A stretch of DNA of 64,000 bases. It comes from Massilia sp. erpn. Lineage in GTDB: Bacteria > Pseudomonadota > Gammaproteobacteria > Burkholderiales > Burkholderiaceae_D. This document shows, piece by piece, positions 17,758 through 27,059 of this stretch. The notes beneath the pieces were generated by a model. It ran no database searches. It saw only the letters and a list, made by a program, of their open reading frames with translations, and had not been told where the DNA came from. The number at the start of each line of letters is the position of its first letter. The stretch's first letter is position 1. The stretch spans positions 5,828,001 through 5,892,000 of the forward strand of contig NZ_CP053748.1 in the NCBI RefSeq assembly GCF_024400215.1. The letters run 5' to 3'. Position numbers and translations under genes: made by a program.

Positions 17758-19074
17758 ATGAGGTGGAAAATCCTGGCTGCCAGCATCGCTCTGGGCGCGG
17801 CAGCCTCCGCGCAGGCCGCACTGTCGGCCGATCAGGTGAAATCGTTTACCTTGCAAAACGGCATGAAGTTCATCGTGTTGGAAAGCAGCAACATCCCCAA
17901 CGCGAATATGTACACCTTCTGGAAGGTCGGTTCGCGCAACGAGGCACCAGGCACCACCGGCCTGTCCCACTTCTTCGAACACATGATGTTCAACGGCTCG
18001 AAGAACTATGGCCCGAAGATGTTCGACCGCACCATGGAAGCCAAGGGCGGCGCCAACAATGCCTATACCAATAGCGATGTGACGGTGTACCAGGACTGGT
18101 TCCCCGCCTCCTCGCTGGAAACCGTGTTCAAGCTGGAAGGCGACCGCATCGCCCACCTGAGCATCGATCCGAAGGTGGTGGAGAGCGAGCGCGGCGTGGT
18201 GCTGTCCGAGCGCAGCACCGGCCTGGAAAACTCGAATATGCGCATGCTGATGGAACAGCTGAACAGCGTGGCCTACACTGCCCATCCCTACTCCTGGCCG
18301 GTGATCGGCGTGGAGTCCGACATCAAGGCCTGGACCCAGCAGGATCTGAAGAACTACTTCCAGACTTACTACGCACCGAATAACGCGGTCTCCGTGATCG
18401 TGGGTGACGTCAAGTTCGACGAGGTGAAAAAGCTCGCCAGCAAATACTTCGGCACCATTCCGAAGCGCGCCGCGCCGCCCGCCGTGCGCACGGTGGAACC
18501 GGAACAGAGCGGCGAACGCCGCCTGTTCGTGACCAAGCCTTCGGCCACCTCGCCCAATCTGATGGTGGCGTACAAAGCGCCGAATGCCAGCCATGCCGAC
18601 GTGTATGCGCTGGAGATTCTGATGGACGTGCTCACCCAGGGCAAGACTTCACGCCTGTACAAGGCGCTGGTGGAGCAGCAGCTGGCCACCTCGGTCAGCA
18701 CCATGAGCACCGACGGTTTCGATCCGGGCCTGATTTACCTGAACGCGGTGGCCGCCGCCAATGTCGATGCGGGCAAGCTGGAACAAGCCCTGCTGGCCGA
18801 AGTCGATAAGCTCATCAAGGAAGGCGTCAGCGAGCAGGAACTGCAAAAGGTCAAGAACCGCAAGCTGCTCGACCTCTACCGCGCCCAGGAAACCATCAAC
18901 GGCAAGGCCCAGCAGCTGGGCAATTACGAGGTGTTCTTCGGCGACTACCGCAAGATGTTCGATGCTCCCGCGCACTACGAAAAGCTGAACGCGGCGGACA
19001 TCCAGGCCGTCGCCGCCAAATACCTGAAGAAATCGCAGCGCACCGTGGGCGTGCTGGCCGCCAAGGAGGAATAA
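17758..19074 (+). CDS. periplasmic M16 zinc peptidase, catalytic member
   Basis: 438-residue insulinase/pitrilysin-family peptidase with a signal peptide (MRWKILAASIALGAAASAQA). The inverted zinc motif HFFEH is at about residues 72-76 and the downstream Glu is in VESERGVVLSE. It probably degrades peptides in the periplasm. It is followed after four bases by a second M16 protein without the zinc motif, the usual active/inactive pair that forms a heterodimer. Confidence 0.9.
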   Translation: MRWKILAASIALGAAASAQAALSADQVKSFTLQNGMKFIVLESSNIPNANMYTFWKVGSRNEAPGTTGLSHFFEHMMFNGSKNYGPKMFDRTMEAKGGANNAYTNSDVTVYQDWFPASSLETVFKLEGDRIAHLSIDPKVVESERGVVLSERSTGLENSNMRMLMEQLNSVAYTAHPYSWPVIGVESDIKAWTQQDLKNYFQTYYAPNNAVSVIVGDVKFDEVKKLASKYFGTIPKRAAPPAVRTVEPEQSGERRLFVTKPSATSPNLMVAYKAPNASHADVYALEILMDVLTQGKTSRLYKALVEQQLATSVSTMSTDGFDPGLIYLNAVAAANVDAGKLEQALLAEVDKLIKEGVSEQELQKVKNRKLLDLYRAQETINGKAQQLGNYEVFFGDYRKMFDAPAHYEKLNAADIQAVAAKYLKKSQRTVGVLAAKEE

Positions 19075-19078
19075 GCGT

Positions 19079-20482
19079 ATGAAGAAACTGATCGTTATGA
19101 GCCTGCTGGGCGCGGCTGCCGGCGCGGCGCAGATTCCCGCCAGCGCGGCCGAATTCCGCCTGCCGGCCTTCGAGACCGGCAAGCTGTCGAACGGCCTGAC
19201 CATCTACCTGATGGAGCGCCATGATGTGCCGCTGATCGCCGTGCGCGCCGTGGTGAAAGCCGGCGCCGTCGACGACGCGCAGCAGGCCGGCCTGTCCAAC
19301 CTGACCGGCGATGCCCTGCTGCTCGGCACGCAAAAGCATAAGAAGGCCGAGATCGACCAGGCCTTCGACTTCCGCGGCGCCGTGCTGGCGGGCGGCGCCA
19401 GCACCGAACAAACCACGGTGCAGGCCAACTTCGCACGCGCCGACGCGGCCGAGCTGCTGCCCCTGTTCGCCGAAATCGTGCAGCAGCCCAGCTTCGATGC
19501 GGCCGAGCTGGAAAAGATGCGCGCCCGTAAGGTCGCAGGCCTGAAACAGCAGAAGGAAAGCCCGCGCAAGGTGGTCGGCAACTACTACCTCAGCATGCTG
19601 TTCGGCGGCGGCGCCTATGCCAACCCGGCCGCCGGCACCGTCAACAGCGTCTCCGCCTTGAAGCAGGACGATGTGAAGGGTTTCCATCAGCGCTACTACC
19701 GTCCAGACAATGCCGCCATCGTGGTGGTGGGCGACTTCAAGGCCAGCGAGATGCGCCGACAGCTGGAAAGCCTGTTCGGCCAATGGCAGGCCAGCGGCCC
19801 GGCGCTGCCAGCCCAGGACAATGGCGGGGTGCAGGCCGGGAAAGCGCGCGTCTGGCTGGTGGACAAGGCCGACGCCATCGAAACCACCTTCCTGCTCGGC
19901 GGCAAAGGCATCACCCGCAACGATCCGGACTATGTACCGCTGCAGGTGGTAAACACGGTGCTGGGCGGCCGTTTCACCTCCTGGCTGAACGACGAACTGC
20001 GCGTGAACTCGGGCCTGACCTATGGCGCCAACAGCAGCTTCATGCCGCTGTCGCAGGCTGGCACCTTCCAGATCTCCAGCTTCACCGCCACCCCGAAAAC
20101 CGAGGCGGCGCTGGACCTGGCGCTGAAAACCTATCAGCGCCTGTGGGACAAGGGCATCGACAAGGCCACGCTGGAATCGGCCAAGGCTTATGTGAAGGGC
20201 CAATTACCGCCGCGCTTTGAAACCAGCGAGCAGCTGGCCGGCCTGCTGGGCGATATGTACGCGCTCAACGTGGGCCGCGAGCAGTTCGACAACTTCATGA
20301 GGGATGTCGACAGCCTGACACCGGAACGCGCCAAGCAGCTGGTGGACAAGCACTTCCCGCGCAATAACCTGCAAATGGTACTGATCGGGAAAGCGGAAGC
20401 GATCCGCAAGCTGGCCGCCAAGTATGGCGAGGTGACGGAGCTGCCGATCACCGCCGACGGCTTCAAGCCTGTGGCCCAATAA
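19079..20482 (+). CDS. periplasmic M16 peptidase-like protein without zinc motif
   Basis: 467-residue partner of the preceding peptidase with a signal peptide (MKKLIVMSLLGAAAGA...). At the place of HxxEH it has NLTGDALLLG, so it should not bind zinc. The later parts of the fold are intact (KVVGNYYLSMLFGGGAYANP, NAAIVVVGDF). In M16 pairs such subunits help bind substrate. The ribosome site AAGGAGGAA overlaps the end of the upstream gene, showing coupling. A strong terminator follows. Confidence 0.9.
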   Translation: MKKLIVMSLLGAAAGAAQIPASAAEFRLPAFETGKLSNGLTIYLMERHDVPLIAVRAVVKAGAVDDAQQAGLSNLTGDALLLGTQKHKKAEIDQAFDFRGAVLAGGASTEQTTVQANFARADAAELLPLFAEIVQQPSFDAAELEKMRARKVAGLKQQKESPRKVVGNYYLSMLFGGGAYANPAAGTVNSVSALKQDDVKGFHQRYYRPDNAAIVVVGDFKASEMRRQLESLFGQWQASGPALPAQDNGGVQAGKARVWLVDKADAIETTFLLGGKGITRNDPDYVPLQVVNTVLGGRFTSWLNDELRVNSGLTYGANSSFMPLSQAGTFQISSFTATPKTEAALDLALKTYQRLWDKGIDKATLESAKAYVKGQLPPRFETSEQLAGLLGDMYALNVGREQFDNFMRDVDSLTPERAKQLVDKHFPRNNLQMVLIGKAEAIRKLAAKYGEVTELPITADGFKPVAQ

Positions 20483-20497
20483 GGCCAGGCAGAATGC

Positions 20498-20525
20498 AAA
20501 AAGGCGCTCCACGGAGCGCCTTTTT
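20498..20525. terminator. bidirectional rho-independent terminator
   Basis: AAAAAGGCGCTCC and GGAGCGCCTTTTT form a long stem with a tiny loop, between the M16 pair and the convergent gene at 20547-20906. It can work in both directions. Confidence 0.85.
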
Positions 20526-20546
20526 ACTTGCCGGACCAGGGAAAAC

Positions 20547-20906
20547 TCAGATGCCCTGGGCTTCGATATCCGCCAGCGAAGCGCGGCCTTTCTCGGTGAT
20601 GGCAAAGCCGCCTTCCACCTGTTCGATATGGGATTTTTTGCCCAGGAAAAGCGCCACGTCGGCATCCAGCGTGACCGCCTGGTTTTCCGTCAGCGCGCGC
20701 AGGGCCATGATGCAGCGGCGCAGGAACAGCGCTTCACGGCCCTTGTCAGTCAGGGTGATGGCGCCGCTGCGCGCGATGCTGAGCATTTTCAGGCCGGACA
20801 GACGCTTGGTATTGCGGCCGACGCAGGCGCTGGGCCGGCCCTTGATGCCGCGGGCCACCTCGTCCAGCGCATTGTATTCGTCGGTGGAGAATTTCTCGTT
20901 TTTCAT
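20547..20906 (-). CDS. hypothetical protein, winged-helix-like
   Basis: 119-residue protein beginning MKNEKFSTDEYNALDEVARG. It has two similar stretches, GAITLTDKGREALFLRR and GGFAITEKGRASLADIE, typical of the wing and recognition region of small winged-helix proteins. The family is not recognised; a DNA-binding role is possible. It is convergent with the M16 pair and shares their terminator. Confidence 0.65.
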   Translation of the reverse strand: MKNEKFSTDEYNALDEVARGIKGRPSACVGRNTKRLSGLKMLSIARSGAITLTDKGREALFLRRCIMALRALTENQAVTLDADVALFLGKKSHIEQVEGGFAITEKGRASLADIEAQGI

Positions 20907-20990
20907 TGCCTAGTTTCCATGATGAGCTTGCGGCCGTCATGGTACGCGCCTGCCCGCCTCAGGGCAAGGCCGGCGCTCAGGCGGCAGGGT

Positions 20991-21125
20991 TTAACTGCGC
21001 AAAACCAGCCACAAGGCGCTCAGGCCAGCCATCAGTCCCAAGCCGATCAACAGCTGGGCGCGCTTGCTGGCCCAAGGGCTGGCGCGTCGTCCGAGATAGA
21101 TCTTGTTGTGCAGGGAATTGCCCAT
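20991..21125 (-). CDS. small single-span membrane protein
   Basis: 44-residue protein: a basic N-terminal part (KIYLGRRASPWASKRAQ) followed by one hydrophobic segment (LLIGLGLMAGLSALWLVL). GGAGG lies seven bases before the ATG at 21125, which is what supports a gene this short. Function unknown. Confidence 0.55.
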   Translation of the reverse strand: MGNSLHNKIYLGRRASPWASKRAQLLIGLGLMAGLSALWLVLRS

Positions 21126-21316
21126 TTTTGGCCTCCACATGATGAAAAACCTGTCGATGGTCAAATTATATGAATACTTTGATGACGGGCTGGTGACGGC
21201 CAACACAAAAACAAAAATATGTATCCACGCAGCAACACGATTTACAAACAAGCAAAATGCAAGCGGGCGCGCCGCCTGGCGCCGCCCTGCTAGCATGGCA
21301 GGAAAGGAGGTGTGGC

Positions 21317-21493
21317 ATGAATCCGACAGAGAAACCCCGCGCCGATGAGCACGGCCGCGGCCATTTGATGGACGAGCCCGATATCGGCAGCGGCGAGAAA
21401 ACGCCGGGCGAGCTGGAAACCGAGGAGCATATCCGGCAAATCCGTCCCCGGCCGGAACCGGGGACGAAGGCCGAGCCGCCGCCGCTGAGCTGA
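21317..21493 (+). CDS. small hydrophilic protein
   Basis: 58-residue charged protein rich in Glu, Pro and Arg (MNPTEKPRADEHGRGHL, ending PGTKAEPPPLS), probably disordered. A near-perfect ribosome site, GGAAAGGAGGTG, precedes the ATG. No family recognised. Confidence 0.6.
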   Translation: MNPTEKPRADEHGRGHLMDEPDIGSGEKTPGELETEEHIRQIRPRPEPGTKAEPPPLS

Positions 21494-21505
21494 ACCAGCC
21501 CGGCC

Positions 21506-21673
21506 TCAAGCCTTGATCGGCGGCGCGGCCGGCACCGGTTCCTCGATCGGCGGCACTTCCGGCAGCGGCGTCTCGTCCGGCGGCGGATCGTGTTCCGGCA
21601 CCGGCGGCGGCGTTTCCGGATCGGGCGTGATGTGGGCGCGCTGCTGACGCGCTGCTTGCTCGATTGCTGGCAT
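21506..21673 (-). CDS. small proline-rich protein
   Basis: 55-residue protein: a short Gln/Ala helix (IEQAARQQRAHI) followed by a Pro/Glu-rich run (PETPPPVPEHDPPPDETP). GGGAGG lies eight bases upstream of the ATG at 21673. Probably disordered; function unknown. It is convergent with the small gene at 21317-21493, with which it shares composition. Confidence 0.55.
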   Translation of the reverse strand: MPAIEQAARQQRAHITPDPETPPPVPEHDPPPDETPLPEVPPIEEPVPAAPPIKA

Positions 21674-21708
21674 GATAGGCCTCCCTCAACATTAGCAAAA
21701 TAGTAGCG

Positions 21709-22452
21709 CTAAATGACAGATCGGGGGCTTTCTCCAGATATCAAGGCGTGGCCGGCGGCGCGCGCCGCATGCGCCGCCAACGCGACTTCCTCGCTATACA
21801 GGGCGCTGGCGCTCTGCAGGACTGCCGCGTCGACATGCTGCGGGTGGCCGGGGCCGAAAGGCGGCTGGGGATCGTATTCGATCAGCAATTGCAGGATGCG
21901 CGCGAACGGCTCGTCGTACAGGCGCGCGGCCAGGGTCAACGCAAAGTCCATGCCGGCCGTGACGCCGCCGCCAGTCAAGCGGTTGCGGTCTTCCACCACG
22001 CGCGCATCGCAAGGCGTGGCGCCCATTTCCGCCAGCAGTTCGCGCACGCCCCAGTGCGAGGTGGCGCAATAGCCTTGCAGCAGACCGGCCGCCGCCAGCA
22101 GCAGGGAGCCGGTGCATACGCTGCTGACCCAATCGGCTGCGGCGCCGCAGCGGCGCAGGAAGTCCAACACCTCTTCGTCCTGCATCAAGGCCCAGGTCGC
22201 GCCCTTGCTGCCGGGGACGAACAGCACGGTGGGACGCTGCGGACAGTCGGCCAGCGTAGCCGTGGGCAGGATGGCGAAGCCGGTGTCGCACGCCACCGCT
22301 TCCAGGTTTTTCCAGACCAGATGCACGCGGGCGTTGGGCAGATTGGAAAAGACCAGTTGCGGCGCCACCATATCGAGCGCCGTCATGCCGGGATAGACCA
22401 GCATCACGATATCGGTGGGGGCGCCGGCCGGCATGCTTGCTTCGCTACTCAT
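21709..22452 (-). CDS. DJ-1/PfpI family protein, isonitrile hydratase-like
   Basis: 247-residue DJ-1/PfpI-fold protein with the nucleophile elbow SSVCTGSLLLAAAG and an N-terminal acidic residue in PGMTALDMVAP. The layout resembles isonitrile hydratase InhA, which uses this Cys and Asp, but the substrate cannot be read from sequence. AAGGAG precedes the start at 22452. It is divergent from a GlxA-type regulator with the same domain, so the pair probably belongs to one regulon. Confidence 0.8.
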   Translation of the reverse strand: MSSEASMPAGAPTDIVMLVYPGMTALDMVAPQLVFSNLPNARVHLVWKNLEAVACDTGFAILPTATLADCPQRPTVLFVPGSKGATWALMQDEEVLDFLRRCGAAADWVSSVCTGSLLLAAAGLLQGYCATSHWGVRELLAEMGATPCDARVVEDRNRLTGGGVTAGMDFALTLAARLYDEPFARILQLLIEYDPQPPFGPGHPQHVDAAVLQSASALYSEEVALAAHAARAAGHALISGESPRSVI

Positions 22453-22548
22453 TCTTGCTGCTCCTTCTCTACAGTGAAGGCCTTACTTTATCTTTGCAAG
22501 TAATGGCAGTAATGACGCAAAAGAGGCGTTTTCTGCCATAATCGACCG

Positions 22549-23538
22549 ATGAGCAAACGCCTCGCCGCACCCCGCCGCATTGTCTTTGTCGCCACCGATC
22601 TGGCGGAAGAGCTGGATCTCTTCGGTTCCGTCGCGGCCTTCCGCGCCGCCAACCGCAGTCCGGCGCTGAAGGGCCCGGCCTACCGCATCGAGATCGTCTC
22701 CGGCGCGCGCATGGCGGCCATCGCCGGCAATTGCGGTATCACCCTGCTCAGCAACGGCTCCTGCTTCGACCTGCGCGGCGCCATCGACACCCTGATCGTG
22801 GTCAGCGGCGAGCATGCCCACCAGCCGCACAGCAAGGAGCTGCTGGCCTGGCTGGCGGCGCATGGCCCGAAGGCGCGCCGCCTGGTCTCGATCTGCACCG
22901 GCGCCTTCGTACTGGCCCAGGCCGGGCTGCTGGACGGGCGGCGCGTCACCACGCACTGGAGCCGCGCCGCCATGCTGGCCGAGCGCTTTCCCGCCGCCGA
23001 CGTGTCGGCCAATGAGCTGTGGGTCAAGGACGGCCCGGTCTACACCTCGGCCGGCGTGACCGCCGGTATCGACCTGACCCTGGCCTTGATCGAGGACGAT
23101 ATCGGCGCGCCGGCGGCGCTGGAGGTGGCGCGCGGCCTGGTGGTCTTCCTGCGCCGCCCGGGCGGCCAGGCCCAGTTCAGCGTCACGCTGGCGGCGCAGC
23201 AGGCCCATACGCCCGCCATCCGCGACCTGCAAGCCTGGCTGCCCGAACATCTGGCCGAGGATTTGAACGTGCAGCGCCTGGCCGACCGCGCCGCCATGAG
23301 CGCGCGCCATTTTGCGCGCGTGTTCCGGCGCGAGCTGGGCGACACGCCGGCCGCCTATGTGCAGCGCCTGCGCCTGGAACAGGCGCGCTGGATGCTGGAA
23401 GATGGCAGCTGGAGCATCGAGCGCATCGCCGCCTTATGCGGCTTTTCCGATGCGCAGCTGATGCGGCGCGCGCTGAAACGGGCGCTGGGCGTCTCGCCCG
23501 GCCAGTACCGCAGCCTGCATCACGCCCCGCCCGCCTAG
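22549..23538 (+). CDS. GlxA family transcriptional regulator (DJ-1/PfpI + AraC HTH)
   Basis: 329-residue regulator with an N-terminal DJ-1/PfpI-like domain (IVFVATDLAEELDLFGS, ICTGAFVLAQAG) and a C-terminal AraC-type double helix-turn-helix (MSARHFARVFRRELGDTPAA, then IAALCGFSDAQLMRRALKR). Only 96 bases separate it from the divergent isonitrile-hydratase-like gene, its likely target. The inducer is unknown. Confidence 0.88.
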   Translation: MSKRLAAPRRIVFVATDLAEELDLFGSVAAFRAANRSPALKGPAYRIEIVSGARMAAIAGNCGITLLSNGSCFDLRGAIDTLIVVSGEHAHQPHSKELLAWLAAHGPKARRLVSICTGAFVLAQAGLLDGRRVTTHWSRAAMLAERFPAADVSANELWVKDGPVYTSAGVTAGIDLTLALIEDDIGAPAALEVARGLVVFLRRPGGQAQFSVTLAAQQAHTPAIRDLQAWLPEHLAEDLNVQRLADRAAMSARHFARVFRRELGDTPAAYVQRLRLEQARWMLEDGSWSIERIAALCGFSDAQLMRRALKRALGVSPGQYRSLHHAPPA

Positions 23539-25439
23539 TGCTGGATCAGCGCCTGCTCCTGGCGCTCGCCGGCCAGGATGGCCTGGATGCGCTCGAAGCT
23601 GATCGGCTTCACCACATGCAGGTCGAAACCGGCGTCGAAGGCTTGCTGACGGTCTTTCTGCTGGCCCCAGCCCGTCACCGCCACCAGCAGCGCCTTGCGC
23701 AGCGCGGGCAGGCGGCGCAGCGCGCGCGCCAGATCGTAGCCATTCAATTGCGGCAGACCGATGTCGAGGAAGGCGATATCGGGGGCGAAAGCTTCGGCCG
23801 CCGCCAGGGCCTGCACGCCGTCGTGGCTGATATGCACGGTATGGCCCATGGAGCGCAGCAACGTGCCGATGCCATTGACGAAATCGACATTATCGTCAGC
23901 CAGCAGGATGCGCAGCAGGCGCCGGGTACGCGGAGGCGCGGCGGGACGCGGCGCCTCCGTCGCCGGCGCCCCGGCCAGCGGCAGCAGGATCACAAATTCG
24001 CTGCCCTGCCCCAGCCCCTTGCTGAAAGCCTGGATGGTGCCGCCGTGCAGCTCCACCAGGCGCCGCGCCAGCGACAGACCCACGCCCAGCCCCGCCGAAC
24101 TGCGCTCCAGCGAGGAATCGGCCTGGGTGAACATCTCGAAGATATGGCCCAGCATCTGCGGCGCGATGCCGATGCCGTTATCGCGCACGCTGAGTTTGAG
24201 CTGGCCGCCGCCCACCGTCCCTTCCAGCGCGATGCGGCCGCCGCGCACCGTGTACTTGGCGGCGTTGTTGAGCAGGTTCGACAACACTTGCGCCAGCCGG
24301 GTGGCGTCGCCCAGCAGCCACACCGGCTGCGGCGGCAGGCTCACCGTCAGCTCGTGGTTCTGCCCTTCGATGAAGGGCCGCGCGCTTTCCACCGCGTCGC
24401 CCACCACGGACTGCAGGTCCAGCCCCTCCTTGCTGATGGTGAGCTTGCCGGTATTGATGCGCGAAACGTCGAGCAGGTCGTCGACCAGGCGCACCATCTG
24501 CTTCAGCTGGCGTTCCATGATGGCGCGCGCCTTGTCGATGGCCTTGCCGTCGGCCGCATTGATGCGCATGATGTCCAGGCCGGTACGGATGGGCGCCAGC
24601 GGATTGCGCAGCTCATGCGCCAGGGTGGCCAGGAATTCGTCCTTGCGCCGGTCGGCCTGCAGCAGCGCATGTTCGGCGCTCTGGCGCACGGCCATCTCAT
24701 GTTCCAGCGTACGGTTGGCCTCCTGCAGGGCACAGGAGCGGCGCCCCACCTCGGCCAGCATATCGTTGAAGGCATCGACCAGGGTGGCGATCTCGCCGCT
24801 GCCGGCCGGCGGCACGCGCAGCGAAAAATCGCGGCGCTGGCGCACCTCGCGCGCCACGCCGGTGACGGCGGCCAGCGGCCGGGTAATGCCCGCCTGCAGC
24901 CGCGACGCCACCAGGGCCGCCAGCAGCAGGCTGCCCAGCATCACGCCACCGAGAATCGCACCATAGCGGCCAATGCGCTCCAGCAGCGGGTATTGCGCGC
25001 TCAGATAGACATGGCCGATGACTTCACCATTGTCCAGGATCGGCTGGCAGACCGTCATGCGGCCGTCTTCGACATGGTAGCCGGCCGGGCCGGGACGGGC
25101 CGGGAATACCGGCGTTTCCTGCGCCGACTGCGCATAGGCGGCGAACATGGCGTCGCGCGCTGTGTAGATGGCGCCGGCGTGTATCGCCGGACGCACGCGC
25201 AGCAGGGCCAGGTTCTGGCGCGCGGCCGCCGGGTCGTTGAAGTTCAGCGCCGGCACGCTGGCCATCGCCACGATTTCCGCCTGCGCCGTCAGGTCGCTGG
25301 CCCAGGTCTGCTGGAAGCTGCGCGCGTCGTACAGCAGCATGCAGCCGGCGGCCACCAGCAAGGCCACAAAGGTGGTGGCCAGCGCCATCAGGATCAGGCG
25401 GGCGCGCACCGAGCCGGCGTTTACGCGATTGAGCATCAT
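23535..25439 (-). CDS. hybrid sensor histidine kinase with receiver domain
   Basis: 634-residue inner-membrane kinase. Order: membrane segment (about 13-33), periplasmic sensor, second membrane segment (about 150-175), HAMP, coiled coil, HisKA with H-box LATLAHELRNPLAPIRTGLD, HATPase with N-box LLNNAAKYT and G-boxes DNGIGI and GLGVGLSLA, and a C-terminal receiver with phospho-acceptor in IAFLDIGLPQ. The ATG at 25439 overlaps the stop of the YfiR-like gene (ATGA); an adjacent ATG at 25436 is equally possible. No separate response regulator lies nearby. The operon suggests the YfiR-like protein feeds its sensor domain. Confidence 0.88.
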   Translation of the reverse strand: MMLNRVNAGSVRARLILMALATTFVALLVAAGCMLLYDARSFQQTWASDLTAQAEIVAMASVPALNFNDPAAARQNLALLRVRPAIHAGAIYTARDAMFAAYAQSAQETPVFPARPGPAGYHVEDGRMTVCQPILDNGEVIGHVYLSAQYPLLERIGRYGAILGGVMLGSLLLAALVASRLQAGITRPLAAVTGVAREVRQRRDFSLRVPPAGSGEIATLVDAFNDMLAEVGRRSCALQEANRTLEHEMAVRQSAEHALLQADRRKDEFLATLAHELRNPLAPIRTGLDIMRINAADGKAIDKARAIMERQLKQMVRLVDDLLDVSRINTGKLTISKEGLDLQSVVGDAVESARPFIEGQNHELTVSLPPQPVWLLGDATRLAQVLSNLLNNAAKYTVRGGRIALEGTVGGGQLKLSVRDNGIGIAPQMLGHIFEMFTQADSSLERSSAGLGVGLSLARRLVELHGGTIQAFSKGLGQGSEFVILLPLAGAPATEAPRPAAPPRTRRLLRILLADDNVDFVNGIGTLLRSMGHTVHISHDGVQALAAAEAFAPDIAFLDIGLPQLNGYDLARALRRLPALRKALLVAVTGWGQQKDRQQAFDAGFDLHVVKPISFERIQAILAGERQEQALIQH

Positions 25440-26035
25440 GGCCCCTTCTGGATCTGGTATGCCACCGAGAGCAGGCGCGAACTGAGTTTGAGATTGCTTT
25501 TTTCGGCCGCTGGCAGCGAGACTTCGAAGCGCACGCGCTCGTCGACCACGCGGAAATTGATGACGGCGCCCTGCTGCAGGCCGCTGTCCGTTTCGCTGAT
25601 GCCCAGCACCGAATGCTGCTGCGCCGCGCGCAGCCACTGCGCCGGCTTCTCGGTGTCGGCGCCGACGAAGAGGATATTCAGGCCGGCCAGCGCATCGCCC
25701 TCGTTCAGCGTGCGCACGGCGATGACGCGGTTGCTGACAGTGCGTCCGGCCGTGATGCGGCCCAGCTCAGCGGCCACATCGTCGGCATCGACCACGCCCA
25801 CGGTCAGCGGCGTGCCGGCATCAACGGCAGGGAATTCGACATAGCCGAGGAATTTGTAGAGGAAGGCAGCTTTCACGCTGCGTTCCAGCGTTGGCGCCGC
25901 CACATTGGCCGGGGGCGCGCCGCCGGCGATGCAGCTCAGCGCGCACAGCAGGCACACCAGCACAAACAAGCGGCCCGGCAGACCGGGGGCTAGCCTCACA
26001 CTTCGGACCGGCGCTATGGTTGTGGCAGTCGTCAT
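25436..26035 (-). CDS. YfiR-family periplasmic protein (DUF4154)
   Basis: 199-residue exported protein. A hydrophobic leader (LFVLVCLLCALSCIAGG) is followed by the YfiR-type domain: VKAAFLYKFLGYVEFPA, LTVGVVDADDVAAEL, LNILFVGA and LGISETDSGLQQGAVINF. In Pseudomonas, YfiR is the periplasmic repressor of the YfiN cyclase; relatives elsewhere sit beside histidine kinases, as here. It probably modulates the kinase encoded immediately downstream with a four-base overlap. Confidence 0.85.
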   Translation of the reverse strand: MTTATTIAPVRSVRLAPGLPGRLFVLVCLLCALSCIAGGAPPANVAAPTLERSVKAAFLYKFLGYVEFPAVDAGTPLTVGVVDADDVAAELGRITAGRTVSNRVIAVRTLNEGDALAGLNILFVGADTEKPAQWLRAAQQHSVLGISETDSGLQQGAVINFRVVDERVRFEVSLPAAEKSNLKLSSRLLSVAYQIQKGP

Positions 26036-26167
26036 CTTGTCTGAGTGGCTATGCGGGCCAGGCAGGTGGTGTCTCGATTATAAACACATCTGTTTGCATT
26101 GACGTCCGTTTTGATAGCTTCGCAACACTCTGGCAGCATGCGGGCGTGCATGCCATACTGCGCCACT

Positions 26168-27040
26168 ATGAACACCTTTACTCATCTCCCGCAGGAATGG
26201 GACCAGTGGCTGGACCGCAATCTGGCCAAGGGCTGTCTGGTGCAGGACATCGTCAAGGCCATGGTGGAAAGCCGTTTCGACCCGGATTTCGCGGCCCGCA
26301 CTGTGGCCGAGCGCGTCGAATTGCGCGCGCTGCAAGCCCAGGTCGCCTTGCCCGCGCAGGCCGCCCCGCGCCAGCCTTACCAGTACGGCCTGCCGCGTTT
26401 TGCCCATGCCGGAAATGTGATCCCTACCTTTGACCGCAATGTGCATATCACGTTCCGCATGCAGCGGCCGGTGCTGGCCGTGCTGGACGATCTGCTCACG
26501 CATGAGGAGTGCGATCGCATCGTCGGCCTGGCACGCGACCGCCTGCAGCGCTCGGCCACGCTGGACCCGCTGTCGGGCCAGCACCAGGTCAAGGATCACC
26601 GCACCAGCATGGGCGTGTTCCTGCCGGCGGCGGGCGACGCCTTCCTCGACGGGATCGAGCGCCGCATTGCCGACGTGATGAACTGGCCGCGCGCCAATGG
26701 CGAACCGCTGCATGTGCTGCACTACGATGTGGGCGCCGAGTACCGGCCGCACCACGATTTCTTCGACCCGGCCAAGCCGGGCTTCGGGCCGACGCTGGCG
26801 CGCGGCGGGCAGCGCGTCAGCACGCTGATTACTTATCTGAACGAGGTGGAAGGCGCGGGCGAGACCATCTTCCCGGCCCTGCACCTGTCGGTGGTGCCGA
26901 AAAAAGGCTCGGCCGTGTATTTCGAGTATTTCAATGAATCCGGCCAGCTGGACTGGGATACCCTGCACGGCGGCGCGCCGGTGACCCAGGGCGAGAAATG
27001 GGTGGTAACGAAATGGATGCGGGAAGGGGTGTTTTCCTGA
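26168..27040 (+). CDS. 2-oxoglutarate/Fe(II) prolyl 4-hydroxylase-like dioxygenase
   Basis: 290-residue protein with the prolyl 4-hydroxylase domain in its C-terminal half. The iron ligands are HxD in RPHHDFFDP and a distal His in WDTLHGGAPV, with the 2-oxoglutarate-binding Lys in GEKWVVTKW. The N-terminal 90 residues (WLDRNLAKGCLVQDIVKAMV) are typical of bacterial members. It would hydroxylate a prolyl residue of an unknown target protein. The start at 26168 is chosen as the first codon matching the family; the upstream extension looks non-coding. Confidence 0.87.
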   Translation: MNTFTHLPQEWDQWLDRNLAKGCLVQDIVKAMVESRFDPDFAARTVAERVELRALQAQVALPAQAAPRQPYQYGLPRFAHAGNVIPTFDRNVHITFRMQRPVLAVLDDLLTHEECDRIVGLARDRLQRSATLDPLSGQHQVKDHRTSMGVFLPAAGDAFLDGIERRIADVMNWPRANGEPLHVLHYDVGAEYRPHHDFFDPAKPGFGPTLARGGQRVSTLITYLNEVEGAGETIFPALHLSVVPKKGSAVYFEYFNESGQLDWDTLHGGAPVTQGEKWVVTKWMREGVFS

Positions 27041-27059
27041 ATCCCCTTCCCCCTATTCC

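Noticed and set aside
23019..25844. 941-residue plus-strand open frame
   Set aside because: Runs across the GlxA 3' end and opposite the kinase; low-complexity Arg/Gln/His product typical of antisense of GC-rich genes.
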